From positions 13,900,501-13,964,500 of the forward strand of contig JAGUCH010000002.1 of assembly GCA_019096065.1 (NCBI GenBank): a stretch of DNA of 64,000 nucleotides. The letters run 5' to 3'. The position numbers and the translations under genes are program-made. The notes under the pieces are model-generated. The model was not told the DNA's origin, searched no databases, and saw only the letters and a program-made list of their open reading frames with translations. Below, piece after piece: positions 19,153-29,800 of the stretch. Numbering within the stretch: position 1 is the stretch's first letter; each line of letters begins with the position of its first letter. The stretch is from Paracyclopina nana (taxonomy: Eukaryota; Arthropoda; Copepoda; Cyclopoida; Cyclopettidae).

Positions 19153-20622
19153 TTAGGCATGTTTGCATTCACTACATCCGTTGGCAACAATCCAGGAGTA
19201 GTAATTAGCAACGTTCGTATACACCCCTGGAGAATCAGCAGAGCCACAGCCTCCCCATGAGGCAATGCCATGAAGCTCATAAGCTCCATTTTTCAAGCCA
19301 GCCAAAGGATCGCCCAAATCTCTATAACAAAAGTCTTTGCCTCCGTTTGGCAATGATCCAGCACAAATCATGTTAGAAGTCACAGGAAATGGTTGATAAA
19401 AGTCAGAGCAAATTTCCTTGGGGAGCACTTGTACATCAACCTTGTTCAAATTTGCCTGAATGTCTTTGATCAAAGCCACTGGTAAGGGTGTAATGGTACC
19501 CCAACCAGACACAGTCAAGTTAACGTAGTCAGGTGGTGATGCCGAAGCTAAGCATGCGGGATAAGTGTTACTATTGAAAGTCACAGGTGTTTTCAGCTTG
19601 ATCAGTGCTATGTCATTGTCTCCTTTTGGAAAAAAAGTAATTATTTTAAAATCAGGTACAATTTTGATATGTGCTCTTACTTGTGGTAATTGTGTAGTTT
19701 TCATGAATACTTATTGTCTCATAGTCAAGCACAATTGCAGTAGCTGGCGTAGGATTCACAGCACCTACAATCACTTTGAAAGGGATATAAGTACATTGCA
19801 CTGATGTGACCACATGCCATTCTGACACTAGTGTAGCTCCACAGAGCTTGTCATAATAATTAGTGAATCTGACTATGAGAGCCTGATATGGAATTTCTCC
19901 ATCAATGGCAGGGGAGCCTCCAATTATTCTAGTTGCCAATGGAGGGACGCCACACTGCCATTTTGGGATTGGCACTACGGTAGAACTTGTTGGTGTCGTA
20001 GTAGGTAATATTTTGGTGAAATAAATTTTAAGCTTGATTCCATAGGCTTTTGGAAAGGAATCACCATGTGTTAATAGAATCTCAAGAGAGCTTTGGTGTT
20101 TAAGAGGTTGTGTGCTACCAATTAGGCCTTGGAGAGTAGTACCTCTTCCAGATTGAATAATAGATCCATCCTGAGTCATCCTAAAGCCCCCTTGGGATTT
20201 CCTAAATCAAAGTCCACTATAAAGTATCATTTCTACTATTTCAATGCAACTAAAGTACTTGGTTGAAATTTGGAACTTGATAAAATCATAGTTGACCTTA
20301 TTGTAAGATGGTACCGTAATATTAATCTTGCAACTAAAACAATAATCATTGGAAAAATATTAAAAGTTAACATGGTTTAAAGGATACGTTTGAGCATCAA
20401 ATTTGGGGCCAATATAAGAAAACATGTATGGATTTGTCATCGTTGGATTTCCATTGTAAAATGTTCCATGTTGACAATTTATGGCCATTGACGTCTCCGA
20501 AACTTTATTCATGTCAATTCCGGTCACAAGCTGGACGTAAATGTATTCTTTGTATTTCAATGATATTTTTGAAAATGACCTACTGAAAAATAAGCAGCCA
20601 TAATTGCGGCGAGGAAAGACAT
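19153..20622 (-). CDS. Secreted CUB-like/trypsin-fold serine protease homologue, catalytically dead
   Basis: Five exons: 20622-20584, 20530-20388, 20333-20259, 20201-19681 and 19622-19153; 1248 nt, 415 residues. The 13-residue first exon (MSFLAAIMAAYFS) is a signal peptide. A region with CUB-like spacing follows (NCQHGTFYNGN ... FDAQTYPLTCKINITVPSYN ... YDFIKFQIST), then a Thr/Ser/Pro linker (ILPTTTPTSSTVVP). The S1 domain starts at RIIGGSPAIDGEIPYQA. Of the catalytic triad only Asp263 (NDIAL) remains: the His site reads VVTSVQC (His to Gln, residue 221) and the Ser site reads CYRDLGDPL (Ser to Leu, residue 362). The protein should therefore be a non-catalytic homologue; such proteins act as cofactors in arthropod clotting or melanisation. 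Cysteines and the GIASWGGCG and PGVYTNV motifs are intact, so the fold is under constraint. Confidence 0.88.
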
Positions 20623-20856
20623 CCTTTCTATGCTCCTTTCACTGCACGAATAAGTTTTGTGTTCTAACAAATGGAGGCTGACAAGTGTCATACCAATTGA
20701 ATCTCACTGGTTTTAACTTGAATTGCAGAATGCTACATCATGAATGCGAAATCTGCTTTTCTAGATGTACTAATAAAGTACGTGTAGCGTTTAAATAAAG
20801 GTTGCGAGATTTTGGAAGAAAATGTTGCGGAATCAAAGTTAGTAAATGATAAACAA

Positions 20857-21303
20857 ATGCAAATGGCACATTTTCCGCGAATCTACCAGGCGTTAATCAA
20901 CGGACGAAAGAGTGGCTTGTCAGTGCATACTACTTCTGTTTTGCTTAAGCAACACAAAAAGCAAGTTCCAAATGAGCTTGTCATTATACTCAACAGTCAA
21001 GATGGTGCTATTTCAATAATTGGAAAGTCTAGAGGATATGCTGAAAAAGTGATACGGCTGAACATCTCTGATACTTCAAACTTTCTTTGTGAGCTTGAAG
21101 GTCTTAGTGATAATTGCAAGGCAACATTTTATAAAAGTGACACCACTGCGGAATTTCTAGAACTCAAACTGAGTAAACAGATCGTTACTCTGAGATCTTG
21201 TGATACATTCGGCGATCTTGACCGCGAGGTGCTTATCAACCTCAACCTTGAGCAAACAGCAACTTTGACTAAAAAGCTTAAAGAATATGTCAGCCAATCC
21301 TGA
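20857..21303 (+). CDS. Small conserved-looking protein of unknown function overlapping ALKBH1
   Basis: An open frame of 148 residues starting MQMAHFPRIYQAL. It has an N-terminal helix, then alternating beta-like strands (ELVIILNSQDGAISIIG; ATFYKSDTTAEFLELKLS; QIVTLRSCD) and a C-terminal helix (LTKKLKEYVSQS). I do not recognise the family. Two short upstream ATG frames (starting 20822 and 20845) precede it. Its last 17 nt overlap the ALKBH1 start in a different frame, with no intron evident, so both could be on one mRNA or on alternative transcripts. It is divergent from the protease homologue; only 234 bp separate the two starts. Confidence 0.6.
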   Translation: MQMAHFPRIYQALINGRKSGLSVHTTSVLLKQHKKQVPNELVIILNSQDGAISIIGKSRGYAEKVIRLNISDTSNFLCELEGLSDNCKATFYKSDTTAEFLELKLSKQIVTLRSCDTFGDLDREVLINLNLEQTATLTKKLKEYVSQS

Positions 21304-22135
21304 TGAAGATTTGTTCAAGCCGGCTTTCAAGTACTATAAAGGCAAAGCCCCAACACCCAATTTTAATAGAGTGATTGACATTCATGAACTTAAGAACATG
21401 GAGGGAAAATGTCACTGTATCTCTCCTCTGGATGGACTTAGAAATGACCCTAGCCTCATCGATTCGATTGATTGGAAAGTGTACAGAATGGACAATGGCC
21501 TTTTCCTGCTGCAAAATCCTTTCAAGAGTTACGGCCTTTCATATTGGATTACAAGGTGTGTGAAAGATTTCAGCATGGAGAGGAACAATATAGCTAGTGT
21601 TGAAGGCTGGTTCATGGCTGCTCAGAACGACTGCAAATTAGTTGACAAATTGAGGTGGTCCACTTTGGGCTATCACCATGATTGGGATACAAAAGTGTAC
21701 GGCGAAAAGAGTTTGTCGGCATTTCCACGCGACTTGGCTAAATTAGCTCAAACAATTCTCACTTACATCGGCCATCCCGATGGGCCTGCATACAAGGCCG
21801 AAGCTGCCATCGTGAATTATTACCCCATGGACTCTACGTTGAGCGGTCATGTTGACTTTTCAGAGCCCAACAAGTCGGCTCCTTTGGTGTCGGTGTCTTT
21901 TGGGCAGAGTGCCATATTTCTTATTGGAGGGCCCACCAAAGCCACCAAACCAGATGCAATTATGGTCAGGAATGGAGATGTTCTGGTCATGACCCAGGCG
22001 GCAAGGCAGAGCTACCATGCAGTACCGAGAATCGTAAAATCAGACTTGGAGCTTGGCCTGGGCTTGGAGCCAGATTTCATCAAGAAATATGTTAGCTCTC
22101 ATCGCATAAACATGAACGTCCGTCAAGTTTTCTAG
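21287..22135 (+). CDS. ALKBH1: Nucleic acid dioxygenase ALKBH1
   Basis: A single exon of 282 residues. The 2-oxoglutarate/Fe(II) dioxygenase core is complete: YHHDWDTKVYG, NYYPMDSTLSGHVDFSE with the HxD metal ligands (His188, Asp190), SVSFGQSAIFLIGG, MVRNGDVLVM, the distal His244 in SYHAVPRIV, and the C-terminal Arg pair in SSHRINMNVRQVF (Arg273 and Arg279, which bind 2-oxoglutarate). ALKBH1 acts on tRNA (m1A58, mitochondrial tRNA f5C) and has been linked to DNA 6mA demethylation. At 282 residues it is about 100 shorter than the human enzyme, mainly in linker and tail. The ATG overlaps the preceding ORF by 17 nt. Confidence 0.95.
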   Translation: MSANPDEDLFKPAFKYYKGKAPTPNFNRVIDIHELKNMEGKCHCISPLDGLRNDPSLIDSIDWKVYRMDNGLFLLQNPFKSYGLSYWITRCVKDFSMERNNIASVEGWFMAAQNDCKLVDKLRWSTLGYHHDWDTKVYGEKSLSAFPRDLAKLAQTILTYIGHPDGPAYKAEAAIVNYYPMDSTLSGHVDFSEPNKSAPLVSVSFGQSAIFLIGGPTKATKPDAIMVRNGDVLVMTQAARQSYHAVPRIVKSDLELGLGLEPDFIKKYVSSHRINMNVRQVF

Positions 22136-23280
22136 TAGCAGAACTGTAAGTTGAAGTTTTCCCACAATAATGATAAAATATCCATTCATGAGTTACTCTG
22201 CATCTCGTCTCAGAATTTTACGCTGCTTTTTGTGTTGTGGCCAATCGCGAATAACAGGTGCTTTTATTGGCTCAATCGTTAAAAGGTCTGCTCATTAAGA
22301 GCTATTGTTGACAGAAAGGGGGTCGTATTTACTTATCGCCAACACTTATGGCCCTTTTGCCAGGTATGGCTGTTACTTTATTGATCAAAGGCTTTGTTGA
22401 AGCTTGATAATTTAAAGTCAGCTTAAAGATTTGAACGGGTGCCTAAATTGTCTTCTGATCTGTGCGAAATGAATGAATGGGGCAACATCTTCTGCAGTAT
22501 CTTTATGGAGAGTAGCAGCTTTAAAGCAGCAAGTTATGCCCGATGGCAACGCCGCACCTTTCCTGTCAAACACTGGGTGCTTCCAAAAATTGAAAAATTG
22601 GAAGACTAGGTAGCAGTAGTTGAAACATCTGTAATACAATACCGGTGCAAAAATGAATTTTGCCATTTCATTGTTCCGTTTTTGCACTTAATGATCCATT
22701 TGTACAACATACACACTCTCTGCAGAGTGCATGCGAGAGTCTGGCATTGTGAGTCACCCTGTTGCTTATAAGCTGCATGCCACTCTGTCTGTGTGCACCG
22801 TCGATCGTCGAATATGTGTGTGTGAAAACAACAGTCACACACCAACTTCAGCCCGGCCAATAACTACCTCCTGTGCAACAGGCCCCTTTTCTTACTACAC
22901 TTCTCCCCTCTTTCTGCTTTTTAACTCATCACTCCTTCATCAACGTAAGCAAAACGTCACTTCTTCTGCTTTTTAGAAATGCCTCTCTCTTTCAAAAATT
23001 CTGTTTACAAAATGAACATTTGCAATGCCATGGTAACCTGGCAAAGTTGTCACTGCATTATTCATACCTTTTTATGTGGGTGCTCCCAAAGCAAATGCAA
23101 AAGCCAATCAACGTAATGGGGCTGCTTTCCGAATTTCCAGCCCACGCCCAGTTTTGTAGCGAAGCAATGGCCTTTATTGGCGTCTTACCTAAATGTTTGT
23201 GCCTGGGTTAAGTAAATAAAATGCAGAGTTTCTTCTTCTAGATGCTTCACTTTCCCTCTTACCTTCTGGATTAACACATC
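22136..23280. other. Intergenic region
   Basis: No convincing gene. Short frames at 22418-22687 and 22606-22860 (minus) and 22873-23211 (plus) lack domains and overlap one another. The part before 23281 is presumably the promoter and leader of the zinc-finger gene. Confidence 0.4.
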
Positions 23281-24123
23281 ATGAGTCTGAGTAGTGATGA
23301 CTCCCAGTCTATCCTGGAAGGCAACTTTGACTCCATCCTGGATGAGCTGATCATCAGCCATCAGTGCCACCTTTGTCATCAGCATTTCTTGGCCAAGAAT
23401 GACTTCATTTGCCACTTGAGAATTCACGGGCAGCAGGAGATGTTCAAGTGTCCTCTCTGTGATCAACTTTGTCACGGCAGATCCACGAAGTTGTGGAGAC
23501 ACATGTCCAAGGCTCATTTCAAGACCAGAACAGAAGGCTTCAGTTGCAGTCTTTGCGAGTTCAAGTCGTTCAAGTTGGCTTTCAACTTCCATTTGCACAT
23601 GCTCATCCACCTGGAGGAGCAGCCGGAAAAGTGTCGGTTTTGTGCAAAGGCTTTCCGGACCAAGCCATCCCTGAGGAAACATGAGCTTATTCACACAGGT
23701 ATAGCCATATTTTATTGAGAGGTTTGGGGATTTTCCTTGCAAAAGTTGCTGAGCAGGCAAACGTATCGATGTGCTCATTGACTTTGCCCGTTTTCAGGCC
23801 TGAAACAATTCCAATGCCAGGAATGCAGCTCAAGATTCAAAACCAAAGATGAATTGAAGCAGCATAGCATTTCACACACAACTGGCAAGCCTTTTTGCTG
23901 CCACTTCTGCAGCAAGAAGTTCAAGTATCAAGCATCGCTCAAAAGGCACACTAAGAAGGACAGATGCAAGCCAAGCAAACAAATGTTGATCAAACAAGCT
24001 AATGAAGCAGCTGAAACATCACTTGATGATGGAGAAGACAAATTGTTTTTCGATGACTTTTTGGGCAACATCGATTGGGAGCCCAATCATGACTCCTCAC
24101 CAATTTTCTCTTTCCAGCAATGA
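23281..24123 (+). CDS. C2H2 zinc-finger protein, six fingers
   Basis: Two exons, 23281-23698 and 23798-24123, 744 nt, 247 residues. After a short acidic start (MSLSSDDSQSILEGNFDSIL) six zinc fingers follow: CHLCHQHFLAKNDFICHLRIH, CPLCDQLC ... HMSKAH, CSLCEFKS ... HMLIH, CRFCAKAF ... HELIH, CQECSSRF ... HSISH and a last one of C2HC form (CHFCSKKF ... HTKKDRC). The fourth-to-fifth and fifth-to-sixth linkers (HTGLKQFQC, HTTGKPFCC) are close to the TGEKP type, which implies DNA binding. The tail is acidic and aromatic (DKLFFDDFLGNIDWEP), a plausible activation segment. Nuclear transcription factor by inference; no orthologue assigned. An intron splits the linker after finger 4. Confidence 0.88.
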
Positions 24124-24503
24124 CCAGTTGCTTTCATTTCCCTTTTCTTGTGTCTGCATCACTCCTTTGCTTTCCACATCTTGCCTTGATTTCAATTTTC
24201 CTTAGGAAGGGCTGAACAGGCCCATGAAAGCAGAGCTGTGATACACAATTATTTATGGTGAACTGGTGACCTTCTTCTCCAGGAATCATTTTAAGGAATG
24301 AAGGCGCATCTTGAGTAGCTAAAAATGATCTGCTTTTTCAGTATTACAATTGAAAGTTGGTTGTACAATTCATCGCAGAGCTAAAATAAATCAGTTTCCT
24401 AGTGAACTACCAAGTCTACTCAATTATCCAATTGACATGACGCCAAGTTAGCACCGAAGCAGTAGTCTGGAAACAAGCTCAGTTTTTGCTTCATTCAAGG
24501 AAA
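24124..24503. other. 3' UTR of the zinc-finger gene and CCBE1 upstream region
   Basis: AATAAA at 24385-24390 is the probable polyadenylation signal of the zinc-finger gene. TTTTTGCTTCATTCAAG just before the CCBE1 ATG resembles a 3' splice site, so CCBE1 may have a leader intron. Confidence 0.4.
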
Positions 24504-26034
24504 ATGCGGCAGATTGAAGTGCTCCAAGTAGCTCTTTTGACTGTAGCATGTAGTGTGACATCATTTGAAGCGGGTGGTCATGATGTAGATGGCTTTTACC
24601 TAGACATATCCACATCCGGAGCCCACCATAACCTTGGTACACTCATATAAAATAAAATTTTGTTTCTATAAATAATTGTTACATTCGCCAGAGCCTATCT
24701 ATACTTCATTCGAGTCTGCTGCTTTAAGACCAGCAGATCTGGAGTGCCCTTCCAATAATGTCATAACCACAGCTTACAAATGTCAGGTACAATAATACAC
24801 CATTTTTGTTCATAACTTCCCTATTGAAAAATATATAATTCGAAGGTTAATGATGCCTGGACTGATTGCAGCAGGTCTTCTTGCTGTCCCAATTTCACCT
24901 TTGTAGCTGGCAGATGCATTCCTGAAGATATTAACCCTTGCAGCTTGAATTTGTGTGAGCAGAAATGCTCCGTGTTTTTCGGCAGGGTGGTCTGCACTTG
25001 CTATTCTGGATTTGTGTTCAACAAGGAGAAGCATATTGCACTGAGCAAATTAGGAAGAAACTCCCAAGAGAGAGTATGTGAAGATATTGATGAGTGTCTG
25101 GTTGACAATGGGGATTGTGACCAGATTTGCATCAATTTGGAAGGATCTCATAAATGTGGATGCAAGCCAGGATTCAGACTTGACAACGACAACCAGACTT
25201 GCATTGATGACATCCAGTTTGGGATGAGAACTCCTGATGATACAGTGACCATGAAAGGAGAAAGTAGCTTTCTAAAAATAATGTGCATGTCACTATAAAG
25301 AGGAACACACACCTGTCGTCTTTTTCAGGTACTTGCAGTTTAGGCTGCTCAACTTTGGTCAAGCTTAAGCAATCTTACAATGAACTTAGTGAAACAGTCA
25401 GAAGCCTAAATACTGCTATAAGGTTATACAGCTTTGCTTCAGGGCCTCCTGGTCCTCCTGGTCCCCCTGGTCCAATAGGCCCAACTGGACCAAGAGGTGT
25501 GTCTGCAAATATAAACTCATCCAAATGATGAACCATAATGGTTTTACAGGCTTTCCTGGGTCCTCTGTGGGGAGGACCAATTATGGTGAGGCTTTCCAGC
25601 ATCCACAAACTGTCAGCAGTGATGATGAAGAAGAAGGCCTTGAGTCTGATGATGACATTTTAGACAGCTTCAAAATGGTGAAAAAAAATGGCAAGAAGCA
25701 TTTCTGCAGGTGCAAAAGAGGACCAGTTGGTCCACCAGGTGCACCAGGCAGTGAAGGTGCGAGAGGTCCCAAGGGAGACCAAGGTATGCTTGGTCCCAAG
25801 GGTCATGCAGGCAATTTCGACTTCTTCATGCTCATGATGGCTGACCTCAGGCATGATCTTGAACAACTGCAAGCCAGGATTTACCCATCACCCAATGATA
25901 GGTCAAACTTGCCCAGATACAACATGCAGCAGCATTTGGCATGGGAAAAACGCATGAAGGAGAAGCAGATGAACTCAGTGGCTTTCAGTGATTTGCAGAA
26001 TCAAGATCACGTTGGAATCATCAACCATGATTAA
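24504..26034 (+). CDS. CCBE1: Collagen and calcium-binding EGF domain protein 1 (CCBE1-like)
   Basis: Five exons: 24504-24636, 24692-24786, 24846-25263, 25329-25496 and 25550-26034; 1299 nt, 432 residues (human about 406). A signal peptide (VLQVALLTVACSVTSFEAG) is followed by a Cys-rich region (LECPSN ... AYKCQ ... DCSRSSCCPNFTFVAGRCIPEDINPC), then a calcium-binding EGF domain (DIDECLVDNGDCDQICINLEGSHKCGCKPGFRL), a short coiled segment and two collagen stretches (GPPGPPGPPGPIGPTGPRGFPG; GPVGPPGAPGSEGARGPKGD). This order is that of CCBE1, a secreted matrix protein which in vertebrates promotes ADAMTS3 processing of VEGF-C. An acidic insert (SDDEEEGLESDDDILD) lies between the collagen blocks. 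A poly(A) signal AATAAA is at 26111-26116. Confidence 0.9.
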
Positions 26035-26815
26035 AAGCAAGACACATGCTTCTTGCATTGACAGATTCTTATTTGTTTACTTGTGGCGGTTTCAAGCATC
26101 AGTTGTTACAAATAAAAAAGTTTTTCTGGTAAAGTTATTCTAGCTGGTCCTACCGCTCCGGTGTTTTTGTTTACTTTTTTTTGGAACTTGAAGACTCACC
26201 ATACAAATTTTCCGCAATTGGCAAAATTGGTGGTAAGTAAGCTTCTAGATTTTCCAAGTTTTCAAAAAGCCGGAGACAACGTATAAAAGTACCAGCTTCA
26301 AATTATACATTCGTTTTTTGCTTCGTCGTCGTTGGATGGAATGACAGAAATTAATTTTCTAGTGCTGAATGTTAAGAGTATTTTAATATTTTTAATTACC
26401 GATTAGCTTGCAAGAGTGCAACGGTGATTGAATATATTTTCTATAATTGATGTGGTCAACAAAGAATACATAGTTTTAACTTTAGCCAATTGTGGTGGTA
26501 TTTGCAGCTGCTATTTTTGAGATCAGACAACAGTGAGGGTTAGTAGAAGTGAATAGGAAGGAGGCATATCAATTATTGCTGATGTGTGAAAATGAGTATC
26601 CAGCTATTTTTGATGCTTTTCAACAAAGAAGTGATGGTGTTAGAGGTGTCAAAACCGGGAAAAAATGCTAGAGATCATCATCTGCTTGCAAGATTAGCAC
26701 CAAAAAACAGCAAAGTTTGAGCAATTCTTCAATAATAGTACAGAGATATTTAACCATACAAGAGATTAAGTAGCCTTAAGATGAAGTAAGCATTAACATT
26801 ATGAACTAAAAGCAG
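26035..26815. other. Intergenic spacer between CCBE1 and the minus-strand zinc-finger gene
   Basis: Contains the CCBE1 3' UTR and poly(A) signal and, on the other strand, the 3' UTR of the zinc-finger gene that ends at 26816. Otherwise AT-rich with nothing recognisable. Confidence 0.4.
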
Positions 26816-29800
26816 CTAAACAGTAGAAATAATATCAAGAACATCCCTGCCATCCCTGAAGGTCTGTTCCACAATGGTCTTTATAGAAGTAAAGTCCTGA
26901 TCATTCAAGTTGAACCCCACCAGGTCCATGTCAACATCCCCATGTGGCTGCCACATGTTGTTGGTATCAGGAAAAATGTCCAGGTCCAAGTCAGACCTAT
27001 GCTGTGGAGAGCTCTCTGGCTCCTGTTTGATCAAGCTGCTCTCTGACATAATAACATGACTGTGCAGAAGCCTCGAATTGGCCATGTTGATCACACTGGG
27101 CTTACTGGCCTCTTCAGGAAAGCCAAAATAAGATCCCAGGTCATCAGAGATCATGCTGGACAGGCTGTCATCCACAAAGTTGTTGCCACTGTAATTGTTA
27201 TTCAAATCATCAGTGTTGGGAGTCATGGGAGGTTCATCCTTGATCATTGTGGCGAGTTTGGAAGTAGTGCAAGGCCTGTCCTTGCTGAGGATTTCATTTG
27301 GGTCCACAGCAAATGACTCTTGATAGGAGGGCAGGCCCACACAAGCACTGATCAGGCTGTCATGACAAGCAGTGGCCATTTCAAGGGCCAAATTTGGCCT
27401 TTGTGCTACTGCTGCATGTTGATCAACAGATCTATGCCTCATCAAAGACTTGCCTGGTGACCCATAAGGGTGGACCCTGACATCTTGCTTGCCTGTTTGG
27501 GTGGATTGGTAGCTCCTGCTTGGTTGATTGTCAGCTGTTGATTTGGCAGGGCTGGCTGGGCTGTACTGGTGGGTGACCCGGACCGTACTGTCAGCTGTCA
27601 GAATAGGTTTGACAGGGCTGCTGGTCACAGAGTGGTCAAAGTGATGGGTGACCCTGACGGTACTTCCTGCCGGAAGGCTAGCTGCCCAGGAGCAAATTTC
27701 CTGGGGTGGCAGACCAGTGGCTGCACTGAGAGCAGCAATGACTTGAGGTGACAGCTGACTGGTTGAGCTCTCTGGAAATTTGATCATTTCCTGTTGCTTG
27801 GGGTGCTCAACTTGTGGAGTGGCCACCAGGCTGCCATCTTCTAGCACAGCTAGTCCATAAGTATCTCCATTTAGCTGGATTTGCTGGCTCTGCATATAGA
27901 AGGTGGGCTGGGGTGGTTCGGCAGCTGCCACTGGTGCTTGCTCCACTGGCTTCTGAAAGCTAGGCCTGTCTTGATTGTTAGGCAAGGCAATTGGGCTGGG
28001 CAAGGAAGGACTGGTTAAGCCAAAGGAAGCTTCTTGCGGTGAACTAACCGCACTCTCTGAGGCCCTTGGCGGCTGTTGCTGCTGCTCTTTTGACTTGGAA
28101 GTGTTGAAGGATCTGGATCTTTTCTTGATGATGGTCTCACCCTCTGGAGTGACAATTGTCTTAGGACACCTGTTCAGCTTGGTATGCTTGATGAGGCCAT
28201 TCCTGTAGGTGAACCTGGTTCCACATTGGGCACAACTGTAGGCTTTTTCCCCCTGAAAGAAGGAGATAGTCGTGATTTGGTTTTTTTTTAGAATTGATGA
28301 GTAGGAGAGGAGCCATTAATTGGCAATTTATGTCATGTAGACAGCTGCTAAAGTGGCTTGAAATTGTAGACAAATGTGGCCGTATTCCTAGTCTGAGCAG
28401 AGATCTCATAAAAACATCTTTCTGGGCTATAACAGTCACTTCAATGAGGCGTGTATGGACAATTGGATGCGCACTACAATTCAGGCAGCTCAATTTACAT
28501 CTACTTCAGTTGAACTGATTCAATGACCATGCATTGCTTCAGAATGAGAAAGCTACCACCATTGCTGTAAAAAGCAAATATTGAAGAAGGTGACCCAGAT
28601 TAAAAAAGGGTAGTAGTAGTAGAAGTTGTAATGTTAACAGATTTGTTGTTGATTTTGGAGACACTTGAGTGACTGAAAAGCTAGAAGCTTTGCAATCCCC
28701 AAAGGGTCAAAAAGAAAGCACTTTATACTAAAATGTTGAAGTAGTCTGCTATGCTGCACATTTGAATAAAAGCAAAATTATATGAAGAAGTGCATCCTTT
28801 TAAATGACGACAGAAGCTAGATCAGAGGAAAAAGGAATTTTGCATCAAAATATGACTTTGTGACTAATAGAGTTCAGCCCTTTTTCTCACATGACAAATG
28901 GATTGTTTGGCCATCCATGCGAGAGAAAAAGGCCAGCATCACATTTAAAGGTGAACCAAAAGTTGAAAAATTGAAAGCAAGTCAGCTGGCCCTTGTAGAC
29001 ATTATTTTTTCCCCTTTAAATCCAGCATGAAATGAATGGTTTTTATTTAATTCTGGGAGTGCTTGAAAATGGGTACACTAACTGAGAGCTTCCTTCTTTT
29101 TTCCCAGTGCTTTGCAAAGATGAGGCTGCGATTGCACCAGACTCAAAATGCAAATTTATCAAACTTATTTGTCAGCAGGTGTTCACCACACATCTAGCTA
29201 CTTTTAAACTTCTCCTAGAAGCTAGAAAGAAGGTGGCAAAAGCAGCAGGGGGAGAAATCACTTTTTGAGGCAATCCTAAATCAAGTTATAATTTAATTGA
29301 CGCCTTCCCCGTGGCAAAACATTCCATTTAGAAAAGAAAACATCTCAATTTCCAGCAAATGTGAAAGCAATCCAGCTTTTTAGAGCTTTTTTAAAGCCAT
29401 TAGGTCTTTCTCAAGGCAAATGATCTTGACCTTATTGAACGGCACGCCCCTTTTTCTGAAGCTAAGCCACGCCTCCAGTATCCCTTACAAATTGCTAAAG
29501 CTGCTGCTGGCAACAAAAGGTGGTCAGAAAAATAAGTGCAGCAAGTAATTGATGATTGCAAACTTTTCTTGGCAGAGCTACAGAGTGAAAAATCACAGGT
29601 GCCATTTTTTACTGGATCAGATAACACAAAAGACGCTTTTCTCTCCTTTTAATGAAGTCTCCAGGATATTGATGATGATCTTCAGTTCAAGGCCAAGAAA
29701 CTGCATTTTTTTGCACTACAACTCATACTATCAGGAAAAGCAATCTTTGCTGGCAAAAAATAAACATTTCAACTTTTCAATGTGCAACTTCAATATCTGT

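Noticed and set aside
20360-20580. Continuous coding read-through of the first protease-homologue intron
   Set aside because: A frame reads through to the next stop, but a 53-nt intron (GTAGGT ... GTCCAG) joins a signal peptide in phase, matching the intron size of the rest of the gene.
25375-25799. Collagen-like minus-strand frames (GPVGPIGPGGPGG type)
   Set aside because: They are the reverse complement of the CCBE1 collagen repeats; GGN/CCN codons give Gly-Pro text on both strands.
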